DNA of 64,000 bases from positions 1 through 64,000 of the forward strand of contig CAJCJH010000052.1 of the NCBI GenBank assembly GCA_903970615.1. The letters are read 5' to 3'. Shown one piece after another: positions 18,594-27,316 of this stretch (position 1 is the stretch's first letter; each line of letters starts with the position of its first letter). Both the position numbers and the translations under genes were made by a program. Below the pieces are notes generated by a model. The model was not told where the DNA came from. It ran no database searches and worked only from the letters and a program-made list of their open reading frames with translations. This DNA is from Rhodospirillales bacterium (lineage in GTDB: Bacteria; Pseudomonadota; Gammaproteobacteria; Nevskiales; Nevskiaceae).

Positions 18594-19586
18594 TTGCACA
18601 TCAACGAATTCGATCTCATCCGCCAGTATTTCGATCAGCCCGGCCTAGCCGACGCTGCCGATTCGATCGCGCTCGGCATCGGCGATGACTGCGCCTTGCT
18701 GCGGCCGATCGCGGGCCATGTCGCCGCGATCACTACCGACACTTTGGTCGCTGGCCGTCATTTTTCGGCAGACACTCCAGCCCACGCGATCGGTTGGAAA
18801 TCGCTGGCGGTAAGCTTGTCGGATCTCGCTGCGATAGGCGCGACGCCGCAGGCTTTTTTGCTGGCGCTGACGCTGCCAGAATTCAACGCGAGCTGGCTTG
18901 CAGATTTCGCGGCCGGCCTGCACGCGCTATCGAACGAGACCAGCATTCACCTGATCGGCGGCGACACCACGCGTGGACCTTTGACGATCAACATCACCGC
19001 GATCGGGCAAGTGCCGGAAATGCAGGCGCTGCGCCGCGCGGGTGCCAAGCCCGGCGATTTCGTCTGCGTTACTGGAGCGCTGGGCGACGCGGCATTGGCG
19101 CTGCGATTAACGAAGCCTCCACTAAGCCTGGCTGATGATTTGTCAGATGCCTCGTCATTCGCGCTTTATGAAAGCCTGCAAAAACGTCTCGATTATCCAA
19201 CGCCGCGGCTGGCAGAAGGCATTCGCTTGCGCGGCATCGCCAGCGCGGCGATCGATCTTTCCGATGGACTCGCAGGCGATCTTCGACACATTCTCGATGC
19301 CAGCAATGTCGGCGTCGAAATCAATGTGGACGATCTGCCGATGTCGCCCGCGTTTGAATGGTTCCACGATCACCGCCAACGCTTGCAATTACAGGCATCT
19401 GGCGGCGATGACTACGAACTTTGCGTATGTATTCCGCCGCAGCGGCTCGCTGAAGCGCAGGCTGCGGTCGGGCATCTGCTGAAACCTGTCGGCCGCATCA
19501 CCGCTCGAACCGGGCTGCGCTGGCTCGATCACAATGGTGCGGTTCTGAATGTCGAACTGAAGGGCTATGACCATTTCCGTAGCTGA
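18594..19586 (+). CDS. thiL: Thiamine-monophosphate kinase
   Basis: About 330 residues. It phosphorylates thiamine monophosphate to the active cofactor thiamine diphosphate. Family motifs are present: GIGDDCALL, DTLVAGRHF, ALAALAIGATPQAFLL-like block, and GGDTTRGP. No ATG precedes the conserved NEFDLIRQYF start; TTG at 18594 gives the usual length, whereas an in-frame TTG at 18546 would add 16 residues. A GGAAGG sequence lies immediately before 18594, too close for a standard ribosome site, so the start is uncertain. The 3' end overlaps murI by 20 bases. Confidence 0.93.
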   Translation: MHINEFDLIRQYFDQPGLADAADSIALGIGDDCALLRPIAGHVAAITTDTLVAGRHFSADTPAHAIGWKSLAVSLSDLAAIGATPQAFLLALTLPEFNASWLADFAAGLHALSNETSIHLIGGDTTRGPLTINITAIGQVPEMQALRRAGAKPGDFVCVTGALGDAALALRLTKPPLSLADDLSDASSFALYESLQKRLDYPTPRLAEGIRLRGIASAAIDLSDGLAGDLRHILDASNVGVEINVDDLPMSPAFEWFHDHRQRLQLQASGGDDYELCVCIPPQRLAEAQAAVGHLLKPVGRITARTGLRWLDHNGAVLNVELKGYDHFRS

Positions 19587-20376
19587 AACCGGCGCCCCGA
19601 TCGGCGTGTTCGATTCCGGTCTCGGCGGACTTTCGGTGCTGCGCGAACTGGCGAAAAAGCTGCCTTTGCAGAAATTCATTTATGTCGCCGACAGCGGCTA
19701 TTGTCCTTACGGCGGAAAATCGCAGGATGAAATCATCGCGCGCGCCGTGGCCGTCACCGATTTCCTGATCGCGCGCGGCGCCAAGCTGATCGTGGTCGCC
19801 TGCAATACCGCGACCATCGCCGCGGTGGAATATCTGCGCGCGAATTACTCGCTGAATTTCGTCGGCATGGAACCCGCGGTGAAGCCGGCGGTGGCGCTGA
19901 CGCAGAGCGGCGTCGTCGGCGTGCTCGCAACCGGTGCGGCACTCGCCGGCGAAAAACTGCTGCGGCTGATCGATCGCCATGCCGGCAACGTGCGCGTGAT
20001 CACGCAGCCGTGCCCCGGTCTGGTCGAGCAGATCGAACGCGGTGAACTGGATTCGTCGGCCACCCGCGAACTGCTGGCGCGTTACACGCAGCCGCTGCTC
20101 GATGCCGGCGCGGATGTCATCGTGCTCGGCTGCACGCACTATCCTTTTCTGCGCGAGCGGATCGCCAAAATCGCCGGACCGAAAGTGCAGCTGATCGATA
20201 CCGGCGAAGCGGTTGCGCGCCGCGCAGCACAATTGATTGCCGAGCGCAGCGGCCAGATCGCACCGCCTGCCGGCACCGCAATCGAATGGTTCAGCAGCGG
20301 ATCGCCCGCACAAATGCAGCGCGTGGGCGCACAGCTTTGGGGTGAATCCTTTAGGGTAATGGCTTTGCCGGTTTGA
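19567..20376 (+). CDS. murI: Glutamate racemase
   Basis: A 269-residue enzyme making D-glutamate for peptidoglycan. It shows the start PIGVFDSGLGGLSVL, the two catalytic cysteines Cys79 (VACNTAT) and Cys189 (GCTHYPF), and the DSGYCPYG segment. It starts 20 bases inside the thiL reading frame and is followed after nine bases by pgpA. Its position between thiL and pgpA is not the usual gammaproteobacterial order. Confidence 0.95.
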   Translation: MTISVAETGAPIGVFDSGLGGLSVLRELAKKLPLQKFIYVADSGYCPYGGKSQDEIIARAVAVTDFLIARGAKLIVVACNTATIAAVEYLRANYSLNFVGMEPAVKPAVALTQSGVVGVLATGAALAGEKLLRLIDRHAGNVRVITQPCPGLVEQIERGELDSSATRELLARYTQPLLDAGADVIVLGCTHYPFLRERIAKIAGPKVQLIDTGEAVARRAAQLIAERSGQIAPPAGTAIEWFSSGSPAQMQRVGAQLWGESFRVMALPV

Positions 20377-20385
20377 AGGGTGAGG

Positions 20386-20931
20386 ATGAACGAGCCGAAT
20401 CAAAAATCGAAACGCGATTACCAGCCGCCGCCGCGTCTGATTTTTACGACTTGGCAGCATCTGTTGGCGTTCTGGTTCGGCGCGGGGCTGTCGCCGCGCG
20501 CGCCCGGCACGATGGGCACTCTGGCCGCCTTGCCGTTGTGGTTTCTGCTGCGGCCCTTGCCGCTGGAAATTTATCTGCCGCTGCTTGCCGCGCTGTTCAC
20601 TTTCGGCTGCTGGGTCTGCGGCGTCAGCGCCAAACGCCTTGGCGTCCATGACCACGGCGGTATCGTTTTCGATGAAGTCGTCGGCCTGCTGGTGACCTGC
20701 ATTCCGTTGTTGCCGGCCTTGCGAATCGCCAGCGGCAGCTGGCCGTGGCAAGCCGCCTGGGCGTTTGCAGCGTTCGCGCTTTTTCGTTTATTCGATATCT
20801 GGAAACCCTGGCCGATCCGCACGCTGGATCGCCGCGTCGAAGGCGGTTTCGGCATCATGGTCGATGATCTAATCGCCGCTTTTTACGCCGCCATCCTGTT
20901 GTGGCTGCTGGTGTTGATCACGCATCCTTGA
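20386..20931 (+). CDS. pgpA: Phosphatidylglycerophosphatase A
   Basis: A 181-residue inner-membrane phosphatase converting phosphatidylglycerol phosphate to phosphatidylglycerol. The conserved start region FGAGLSPRAPGTMGTL (about residues 35-50), HDHGGIVFDEVVG and the C-terminal GFGIMVDDLIAA are present, with about four membrane helices. ATG at 20386 is chosen because a GAAGGG ribosome site sits five bases upstream; an in-frame GTG two codons earlier is less suited. It ends the riboflavin/nusB/thiL operon. Bases 20932-21098 show no gene. Confidence 0.93.
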   Translation: MNEPNQKSKRDYQPPPRLIFTTWQHLLAFWFGAGLSPRAPGTMGTLAALPLWFLLRPLPLEIYLPLLAALFTFGCWVCGVSAKRLGVHDHGGIVFDEVVGLLVTCIPLLPALRIASGSWPWQAAWAFAAFALFRLFDIWKPWPIRTLDRRVEGGFGIMVDDLIAAFYAAILLWLLVLITHP

Positions 20932-21098
20932 GCAGCTTCCTGCAACGGCGTGTCGACCTGAGCAATAATGAGTCATCGCTTCCTGACGCATGAACCGCGC
21001 AATCGGCAAGCACAGGTTTTGTTGCCGCATGCCGAGACTCAGGCGGCTTAAAATTGGCAAAGGCTTTTATCACGTCGACCTTGAGATTCATTTTCTAA

Positions 21099-21812
21099 AT
21101 GACCGACTCGCACGAAAATTGTCAGCACAACCCGGAAACTTCGCTGCAGAATTTACTGGATAAAAACAGGCAGTGGGCGGAGCGCATCGCTGAGCTCGAT
21201 CCGGGTTTTTTCCCGCGTCTGGCGGCGCAGCACAAGCCGGAATATCTGTGGATCGGCTGCTCCGACAGCCGTGTGCCGGCGAATGAAATCTGCGGGCTGC
21301 TGCCGGGCGAGATTTTCGTCCACCGTAACATCGCCAACATCGTGCTGCAGTCGGATTTCAATTGCGTATCGGTAATCCAGTTCGCGGTCGACGTGCTGAA
21401 GGTCAAGCACATCATCGTCACCGGACACTACGGCTGCGCTGGCGTATATGCCGCGCATGAAGAACAACGCATCGGGCTCGCAGATCACTGGATCGCGCAT
21501 GTGCGCGCGGTGTTCTCGCGGCACGAGGATCTGCTGATGGCAGAACCGGTGCACCTCGAGCGCGAGCGCATGCTGGTCGAACTCAACGTGATCGAGCAGG
21601 TGGTCAACGTCTGCCGTCTGCCGGTGATGCAGGATGCCTGGAATCGCGGTCAGGATGTCACCGTGCATGGCTGGATTTACGGCTTGCAGGACGGCCGTTT
21701 GCGCGATCTCGGCCTGTGCGTGCGCGAGCGCCGGCGCACCGACGAGCTGCGCCGCGAAGCGGTGACGGCCTGGATGGCCAAGCGCACGCGGGAATCCAGC
21801 CTCGCGGCTTGA
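21099..21812 (+). CDS. Beta-class carbonic anhydrase
   Basis: A 237-residue zinc enzyme interconverting carbon dioxide and bicarbonate. Zinc ligands and catalytic dyad are visible: Cys54 and Asp56 in WIGCSDSRVP, His110 and Cys113 in GHYGCAGV. Length and the tail motif WIYGLQDGRLRDLG match the Can/CynT group of Gammaproteobacteria. It stands alone, 167 bases after pgpA and 101 bases before the ETF-QO gene. Bicarbonate supply for carboxylases is its likely job. Confidence 0.95.
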   Translation: MTDSHENCQHNPETSLQNLLDKNRQWAERIAELDPGFFPRLAAQHKPEYLWIGCSDSRVPANEICGLLPGEIFVHRNIANIVLQSDFNCVSVIQFAVDVLKVKHIIVTGHYGCAGVYAAHEEQRIGLADHWIAHVRAVFSRHEDLLMAEPVHLERERMLVELNVIEQVVNVCRLPVMQDAWNRGQDVTVHGWIYGLQDGRLRDLGLCVRERRRTDELRREAVTAWMAKRTRESSLAA

Positions 21813-21841
21813 GGCGCCATCGCCGCTTGTCAATGCGGCGC

Positions 21842-21871
21842 TTCGCAATTGCGGCTGCGGACCCTTAAAAT
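21842..21871 (+). promoter_or_regulatory. Possible sigma-70 promoter for the ETF-QO gene
   Basis: A TTCGCA box (21842-21847) and a TAAAAT box (21866-21871) are separated by 18 bases, 42 bases before the ATG of the ETF-QO gene. The match is by eye only. Confidence 0.35.
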
Positions 21872-21913
21872 AGAAGGGTTGCACCAACCCCTTCAGCAAG
21901 GTCCGATTCTCAC

Positions 21914-23569
21914 ATGACTGTTGAACGCGATGTAATGGAATACGACGTGCTCGTCGTCGGCGCCGGCCCGGCCGGACTCGCCGCCGCGTGCCGGCTGAAG
22001 CAGAACGCCGCCGAAGCCGGTAAGGAAATCAGCGTCTGCGTGGTTGAGAAAGGTTCTGAAATCGGCGCGCATACCTTGTCGGGCGCGGTGTTCGAGCCGC
22101 GCGCCTTGAATGAGTTATTCCCGAATTGGAAAGAACTCGGCGCGCCCTTGAATACGCCGGTAAAGCGCGATGAAGTCTGGTTCTTCACCAGTCCCGAAAA
22201 AGGCATCAAGACGCCAGGCATGTTCGTGCCGCGGACGATGCACAACGAGGGCAATTACGTCATCTCGCTCGGCAACCTGTGCCGCTGGCTGGGCCAGCAG
22301 GCCGAGAGTCTCGGCGTCGAAATCTACCCAGGCTTTGCGGCCCAGGAAATCCTCATCGACGAGAATAATGTCGTGCGCGGCGTGCAGATCGGCGACATGG
22401 GGGTTGATCACAACGGTCAGCCGAAGGAAGGTTTTTACACGCCCGGCATCGAACTGCGCGCCAAGTACACGCTGTTCGGCGAGGGCTGCCGCGGACATCT
22501 CGGCAAGCGCCTGTTGAAGCGCTACCAGCTCGACGAAAATTCCGACGCGCAGCATTACGGCATTGGCCTGAAGGAACTCTGGACGATCGATCCGGCCAAG
22601 CACGAGCAGGGCTTGGTTATTCATGGTGCGGGCTGGCCGCTGAACAGCGCGAATCCCGGCGGATTCTTCCTGTATCACCTCGAAAACAATCAGGTCTACG
22701 TCGGCCTGATCGTGGATCTTTCGTACAGCAATCCACATCTGTCACCGTTCGATGAATTCCAGCGTATCAAGCATCATCCGGTTTTGAAGCAATATCTGGA
22801 AGGCGGCAAGCGTGTGTCCTACGGCGCGCGCGCCATCTGCAAAGGCAGTTACAACTCGCTGCCGAAGATGGTGTTTCCGGGTGGCGCACTGATTGGCTGC
22901 GATCTCGGCACGCTGAATTATTCCAAGATCAAGGGCAGCCATTCGGCGATGAAGTCCGGCATGCTCGCCGCCGATGCCGCCGCTGAGGCGCTGCTGGCCG
23001 GTGGCGAAGGCGGCGACGAACTGAACGGCTACACCGAAAAGTTCAAGGCGAGCTGGCTGCATGACGAGCTGTACCGCGATCGTAACTTTGGCCCGGCGAT
23101 GCACAAGTTCGGCGTGCTGTTCGGCGCGGCGTTCAACTACGTCGACCAGAACTGGTTCCGCGGCAAGAGCCCGATCACGCTGCACGACGACACGCCGGAT
23201 CACACCACGCTGAAGCTGGCTGCCGAGAGCCAGAAGATCGTCTACCCGAAGCCGGATGGAGTCATCAGTTTCGACAAGCTGTCGTCGGTGTTCATCTCCA
23301 GCACCAATCATGCAGAAGATCAGCCGGTGCATTTGAAGCTCACCGATCCGAACATTCCGATCGGCAAGAATCTGCCGCTGTACGACGAGCCGGCGCAGCG
23401 TTATTGCCCGGCCGGCGTTTACGAAGTGATCGGCGACGCCGAAAAGAAATTCCAGATCAATGCACAGAACTGCGTGCATTGCAAAACCTGTGATATCAAA
23501 GACCCGGCGCAGAACATCAACTGGATCGCGCCGGAAGGTTCCGGCGGCCCCAATTACGGCAGCATGTAA
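21914..23569 (+). CDS. Electron transfer flavoprotein-ubiquinone oxidoreductase
   Basis: A 551-residue peripheral membrane flavoprotein that moves electrons from ETF to ubiquinone. The N-terminal dinucleotide site reads VVGAGPAGLAAACRL (residues 15-29). Substrate and quinone domains follow, with GEGCRGHLGK and the C-terminal ferredoxin-like 4Fe-4S site at Cys498, Cys520, Cys523 and Cys526 (CVHCKTC). Length and order equal human ETFDH. etfB and etfA follow directly, so the full route from acyl-CoA dehydrogenases to quinone is encoded here. Confidence 0.96.
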   Translation: MTVERDVMEYDVLVVGAGPAGLAAACRLKQNAAEAGKEISVCVVEKGSEIGAHTLSGAVFEPRALNELFPNWKELGAPLNTPVKRDEVWFFTSPEKGIKTPGMFVPRTMHNEGNYVISLGNLCRWLGQQAESLGVEIYPGFAAQEILIDENNVVRGVQIGDMGVDHNGQPKEGFYTPGIELRAKYTLFGEGCRGHLGKRLLKRYQLDENSDAQHYGIGLKELWTIDPAKHEQGLVIHGAGWPLNSANPGGFFLYHLENNQVYVGLIVDLSYSNPHLSPFDEFQRIKHHPVLKQYLEGGKRVSYGARAICKGSYNSLPKMVFPGGALIGCDLGTLNYSKIKGSHSAMKSGMLAADAAAEALLAGGEGGDELNGYTEKFKASWLHDELYRDRNFGPAMHKFGVLFGAAFNYVDQNWFRGKSPITLHDDTPDHTTLKLAAESQKIVYPKPDGVISFDKLSSVFISSTNHAEDQPVHLKLTDPNIPIGKNLPLYDEPAQRYCPAGVYEVIGDAEKKFQINAQNCVHCKTCDIKDPAQNINWIAPEGSGGPNYGSM

Positions 23570-23634
23570 AACGCCGTTCAAAAGGCGTTTCCAAAAAATC
23601 AAACCGCAAAATCAAACCGCACAGAGACTAGTGA

Positions 23635-24381
23635 ATGAAAGCCTTAGTAAGCGTGAAGCGCGTAGTGGACTACAACGTCCGCATCCAGGTGAAGCCGGAT
23701 GGTTCTGGCGTAGTCACCGACGGCGTCAAGATGAGTATGAACCCGTTTGACGAAATCGCTATGGAAGAAGCGGTGCGTCTGAAAGAGAAAGGCAAGATCA
23801 CCGAGATCATCGCCGTCACCATCGGCGGCGCCAAATGCGAAGAAACCCTGCGCACCGCCCTGGCCTTCGGCGCCGACCGCGCCGTGCATGTGAAGGAAGA
23901 AGGCGACATTCAGCCGCTCACCGCTGCCAGCGCACTCGCCGCCGTCTTCAAGAAAGAAGATGCCCAACTATTCCTGCTCGGCAAACAGGCGATCGACGAC
24001 GACGCCAACCAAACCGGCCAGATGGTCGCCGCACTGCTTGATCTCGGCCAGGCCACGTTCGCTTCCAAGGTCGATATCGACGGCAGCAAGATCACCGTCA
24101 CCCGCGAAGTTGACGCCGGCCTCGAAACCCTCGAACTCGACCTGCCCGCCATCGTCACCACCGACCTTCGCCTCAACGAACCGCGCTACCTCAAGCTGCC
24201 CGACATTATGAAGGCCAAGAAGAAACCGCTCGAAGCGATCTCGTTTGAAGCGCTTGGCGTCAAGCCGGCTGCCGGCCTGAAAACCCTCAAAACCACAGCC
24301 CCGGCCAAACGCAGCAAAGGCGTCATGGTCAAGACTGTCGACGAACTGGTCACCGCACTCAAAGGCAAAGGACTCCTCTAA
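23635..24381 (+). CDS. etfB: Electron transfer flavoprotein beta subunit
   Basis: A 248-residue subunit that binds AMP and pairs with EtfA. Start MKALVSVKRVVDYNVRI, the loop SMNPFDEIAMEEAVRLKEKG, and the C-terminal PRYLKLPDIMKAKKKPLE are family hallmarks. It accepts electrons from acyl-CoA dehydrogenases. Its stop overlaps the etfA start by one base (TAATG). The preceding ETF-QO gene ends 65 bases upstream. Confidence 0.97.
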   Translation: MKALVSVKRVVDYNVRIQVKPDGSGVVTDGVKMSMNPFDEIAMEEAVRLKEKGKITEIIAVTIGGAKCEETLRTALAFGADRAVHVKEEGDIQPLTAASALAAVFKKEDAQLFLLGKQAIDDDANQTGQMVAALLDLGQATFASKVDIDGSKITVTREVDAGLETLELDLPAIVTTDLRLNEPRYLKLPDIMKAKKKPLEAISFEALGVKPAAGLKTLKTTAPAKRSKGVMVKTVDELVTALKGKGLL

Positions 24382-25316
24382 TGGCAAAGATACTGGTTAT
24401 CGGTGAAATTTCCGACGGTAAACTCAACGCCGGCACCGCCAAGGTTCTGGCGGCAGCCAATGCGATCGGCGGCGAAATCGTTGTTGCACTCTTGGGTGCG
24501 GATGTCGGTGCGGCGGCGGAAGGCGCCAGCAAACTCGCCGGGGTGACCAAAGTCCTGAAAGTCGAACGGCCCGAGAACGCCCACATCCTCGCCGCCACCT
24601 ACGCCCCACAGATCGTCGAACTCAGCAAAGGCTATAGCCACGTGCTGTTCCCCGGCACCGCCTTCGGCAAGGACATCGCACCGCGTGTCGCCGCCAAGCT
24701 CGGCGTGCAGCAGGTCAGCGACATCATGGCCGTTCACAGCGCTACCAGTTTCGACCGGCCGACCTATGCCGGCAATGCGATTCTGACGATCGAAGCGCCC
24801 GCCGAACCGGCGATCGTCGCCACCATCCGCCTGGCCTCTTTCACCGCAGTCGAAGCCAGCGGCAGCGCTGCCATCGAAGCGGCCAGCACCACGGCAACGC
24901 TGCCGGCGCACACCCGCTTCGTCAAGCTCGAAGCGCAGAAGAGCGAGCGTCCCGATCTGCAAGCGGCGAGCAAGGTGGTGTCCGGCGGCCGTGCGCTCGG
25001 CAGCGCCGACAACTTCAAGATCATCTACTCCTTCGCCGACAAGATCGGTGCGGCCGTCGGTGCCAGCCGCGCCGCAGTCGATTCCGGCTATGTGCCGAAC
25101 GACATGCAGGTGGGGCAGACCGGCAAGATCATCGCGCCGGAACTGTATTTCGCCATCGGCATCTCGGGTGCGATTCAGCATCTGGCCGGCATCAAGGATG
25201 CGCGCACGATCGTGGCGATCAACAAGGATGCGGAAGCGCCGATCTTCGAGATTGCGGACTACGGCCTGGTCGGCGATCTGTTCAGCGTGGTGCCAGAGTT
25301 AGAAGCGAAGGTTTGA
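24381..25316 (+). CDS. etfA: Electron transfer flavoprotein alpha subunit
   Basis: A 311-residue FAD-binding subunit. The N-terminal domain begins MAKILVIGEISDGKLN, and the FAD domain in the C-terminal half has VVSGGRALGSADNF, GASRAAVDSGYVPND, QVGQTGKIIAPELY and SGAIQHLAGIKDARTIVAINKD. The heterodimer feeds the ETF-QO gene product encoded upstream. A strong hairpin follows 80 bases after the stop. Confidence 0.97.
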   Translation: MAKILVIGEISDGKLNAGTAKVLAAANAIGGEIVVALLGADVGAAAEGASKLAGVTKVLKVERPENAHILAATYAPQIVELSKGYSHVLFPGTAFGKDIAPRVAAKLGVQQVSDIMAVHSATSFDRPTYAGNAILTIEAPAEPAIVATIRLASFTAVEASGSAAIEAASTTATLPAHTRFVKLEAQKSERPDLQAASKVVSGGRALGSADNFKIIYSFADKIGAAVGASRAAVDSGYVPNDMQVGQTGKIIAPELYFAIGISGAIQHLAGIKDARTIVAINKDAEAPIFEIADYGLVGDLFSVVPELEAKV

Positions 25317-25396
25317 TCGCCTGAACCCATCGCTTGGACTAATCCCCTGGATCAGGCGCGTCGCGTGAAGCGCCAGTAAAGCAGGATGTTGCAATC

Positions 25397-25430
25397 AAAG
25401 AAGGCCGGGAAACCGGCCTTCTTTATTATT
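25397..25430 (+). terminator. Strong hairpin terminator after the ETF genes
   Basis: A perfect 12-pair stem (aaagaaggccgg with ccggccttcttt) closed by a GAAA tetraloop, 25397-25424, followed by attatt. It ends the ETF transcript. Confidence 0.85.
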
Positions 25431-25435
25431 GCAAA

Positions 25436-25459
25436 GGCGCCAGAGCGAACTCCGGCGCC
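25436..25459 (-). terminator. Terminator of the first OmpA-family gene
   Basis: On the minus strand the stem GGCGCCGGAG/CTCTGGCGCC (one G-U pair) closes with a TTCG tetraloop and is followed by TTTGC. A near-identical structure ends the second OmpA-family gene. Confidence 0.7.
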
Positions 25460-25476
25460 CTTGGGTTTAACCCAAG
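25460..25476. repeat. Perfect palindrome between ETF and OmpA genes
   Basis: CTTGGGT-TTA-ACCCAAG, seven perfect pairs, lies directly against the GGCGCC hairpin and ten bases from the OmpA-gene stop codon. It may strengthen termination. Confidence 0.55.
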
Positions 25477-25485
25477 ACCAAGAAC

Positions 25486-26811
25486 CTATTGCGGTTTAGT
25501 CACCGGGCCGCTGTCGATCACCGGTGCCGGAGCTTTGTGCTTGGCATGATGATGGACCGGAGCGCTGCCTTCCGCGGCCGCTTCGGATTGCGCGCTTGGG
25601 CCCTTATCCAGCACTTTCACCGCGAACGGCTGGCTCAGCACCACGAACTCGACGCGGCGGTTTTGAGCCCGGCCGTCTTCGCTGTCGTTGCTGGCAATCG
25701 GACTGGCCTTGCCGAAACCTTTTGCCAGCAGATTGCCAGGCGCAACGCCGTGGTCAGCCAGATAGCGGCGCACGGATTCAGCACGTTTCTGCGACAGCCT
25801 CAGGTTATACGCGGGCGAGCCGGTCGCGTCGGTATAGCCGTTGATCTGCACGCGCAGCGCGGGCTGGCTGCTCAAGGCTGCGGCCACCTCGGTCAGCGTC
25901 TGCTGCGAAGGCATCGTCAGCTGATCGGAGTTGACCTCGAAGTCCACCGCGCGCAGCACCACCGTCTGTTCGATGATGCAACCGCTGGCATCGACCTTGA
26001 AGCCATGCGGCGTACCGGGGCAGTGATCCAGATAATCTGGCACGCCGTCGCCGTCGCTATCGGCCGGTGGCGGCGGTGGCAAGAGCGGCGGCGGTTCTTG
26101 TACCGGAATGACTTGCACCGGCGGTTCCTCAGGCGCCGGAATCGATAGCGCAGGTTCGCCGAACGAATATTGCAGCCCGAAAATAACCGATTGCGCCCGA
26201 TAGTGTGCTGTCTGCAGCGATCCCGAGCCGGTGATATCGACATCGCCCAGATTGGTTTGCAGATAACGCCAGCCGACCGAAAGCTTCAGATTCGGCGTGA
26301 GATCGACGCCCACGCCCGCGCCGCCTTGGTAGGCAAATTTGATGTCGTAATCGTTGCGCGGCGTTTCGTCATAAATGGCGAAACTGGTGCTGCCGATGCC
26401 GCCGCCGATGTAGGGATGGACGATGCTGAAATAGCCTTCCGGCAGCTTGAAGTCATACCAAAGGTTCGCCATCACGCTGTGCGCGCTTTCAAATCCGGCG
26501 CCGATCCCGATATTGGAAAAACTTTTGAAGTCGTTGCGGCGATAGGCATATTCCAGCTCGGGCCGCAGGCCGATCGAAGTGCCGTAGCCCACCGTCAATC
26601 CGCCGATGTAAGCCACCTTGAACGGGTCCGTGAAAGTGGCCGTGCCTTCCACGCCGCCATTGGTCTTGAAGCTCTGCGGACCTTCAAAATTGAGGCCGCC
26701 TTCAACCCCGATATAAAGGCCTTCGCCGGCCTGCGCCAGCAGCGGCAGCGCCAAGGCACCGCACGCTACGGTGAATATGGCGCGCTTGACTTTGTCTCGT
26801 CGCAACTTCAT
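25486..26811 (-). CDS. OmpA-family outer-membrane protein with TSP3-like calcium repeat
   Basis: A 441-residue protein with a signal peptide (residues 1-29, ending LLAQAGE), an eight-strand OmpA-like barrel (about residues 30-215), a proline-rich linker (PPPLLPPPPP), a thrombospondin-type-3 calcium motif DSDGDGVPDYLDHCPG, and a C-terminal OmpA/MotB peptidoglycan domain with NGYTDATGS and NRRVEFV. The tail is Lys/His/Ala rich. ATG at 26811 is preferred over one six codons upstream because a GGAG site lies ahead of it. It anchors the outer membrane to peptidoglycan. The next gene is a diverged paralogue, so this is a tandem duplication. Confidence 0.92.
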   Translation of the reverse strand: MKLRRDKVKRAIFTVACGALALPLLAQAGEGLYIGVEGGLNFEGPQSFKTNGGVEGTATFTDPFKVAYIGGLTVGYGTSIGLRPELEYAYRRNDFKSFSNIGIGAGFESAHSVMANLWYDFKLPEGYFSIVHPYIGGGIGSTSFAIYDETPRNDYDIKFAYQGGAGVGVDLTPNLKLSVGWRYLQTNLGDVDITGSGSLQTAHYRAQSVIFGLQYSFGEPALSIPAPEEPPVQVIPVQEPPPLLPPPPPADSDGDGVPDYLDHCPGTPHGFKVDASGCIIEQTVVLRAVDFEVNSDQLTMPSQQTLTEVAAALSSQPALRVQINGYTDATGSPAYNLRLSQKRAESVRRYLADHGVAPGNLLAKGFGKASPIASNDSEDGRAQNRRVEFVVLSQPFAVKVLDKGPSAQSEAAAEGSAPVHHHAKHKAPAPVIDSGPVTKPQ

Positions 26812-26829
26812 CAAAATCTCCAGAAACAT

Positions 26830-27205
26830 TGAATGGTGGAATGGCGCCGGCGTGCCGGCGCAGGTTTGGGCTGGGGATCAGGAAACTTCAGCGGCACGTC
26901 CCGGCAAGCTTCAGGGCCGGATGCATGGAAGCTGTCTCAAGCAACGGCGGCATCGCCGGGCAAGTGAAGCGTGCGCGCTTTCCGGCCGCACCAACGCCAG
27001 CGTCGGCGCGAAGCCGTCTCAGATATCTGCAAGTTTTCCCTTGTCCCCGTATTGATGGCAAAGCTCGTGCAAGAATGCAGCCAATTCCGCCGCAGTCAGC
27101 TAACGAAGCGCGAGTTGACCGACCGCTGGCAGATATTTCCCGCCGGCTGGTTCAATTGGCCCGCTCATCAGGCCTCGTCATGCTTCATCGTGCTCAAGCC
27201 TCACA
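26830..27205. other. Spacer between the two OmpA-family genes
   Basis: About 375 bases between the start of the first OmpA-family gene and the terminator of the second. Several open frames exist but none has a ribosome site or a known domain. Promoter elements for the gene at 25486-26811 must lie here; I cannot place them securely. Confidence 0.5.
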
Positions 27206-27209
27206 CATG

Positions 27210-27241
27210 AAAAAGGCGCCGGAGCGAAGAACTCCGGCGCC
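27210..27241 (-). terminator. Terminator of the second OmpA-family gene
   Basis: A perfect ten-pair stem (ggcgccggag, 27215-27224, and ctccggcgcc, 27232-27241) with loop cgaagaa. On the minus strand it is followed by TTTTT. It lies 75 bases after the gene's stop codon. Confidence 0.85.
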
Positions 27242-27316
27242 TGCCTGCTTTTGCAACTACGGTGCGATCAGCCGGGTCAATCAGCGCTCGCTGACTGCTG
27301 CGGCAAAGACCACCAC

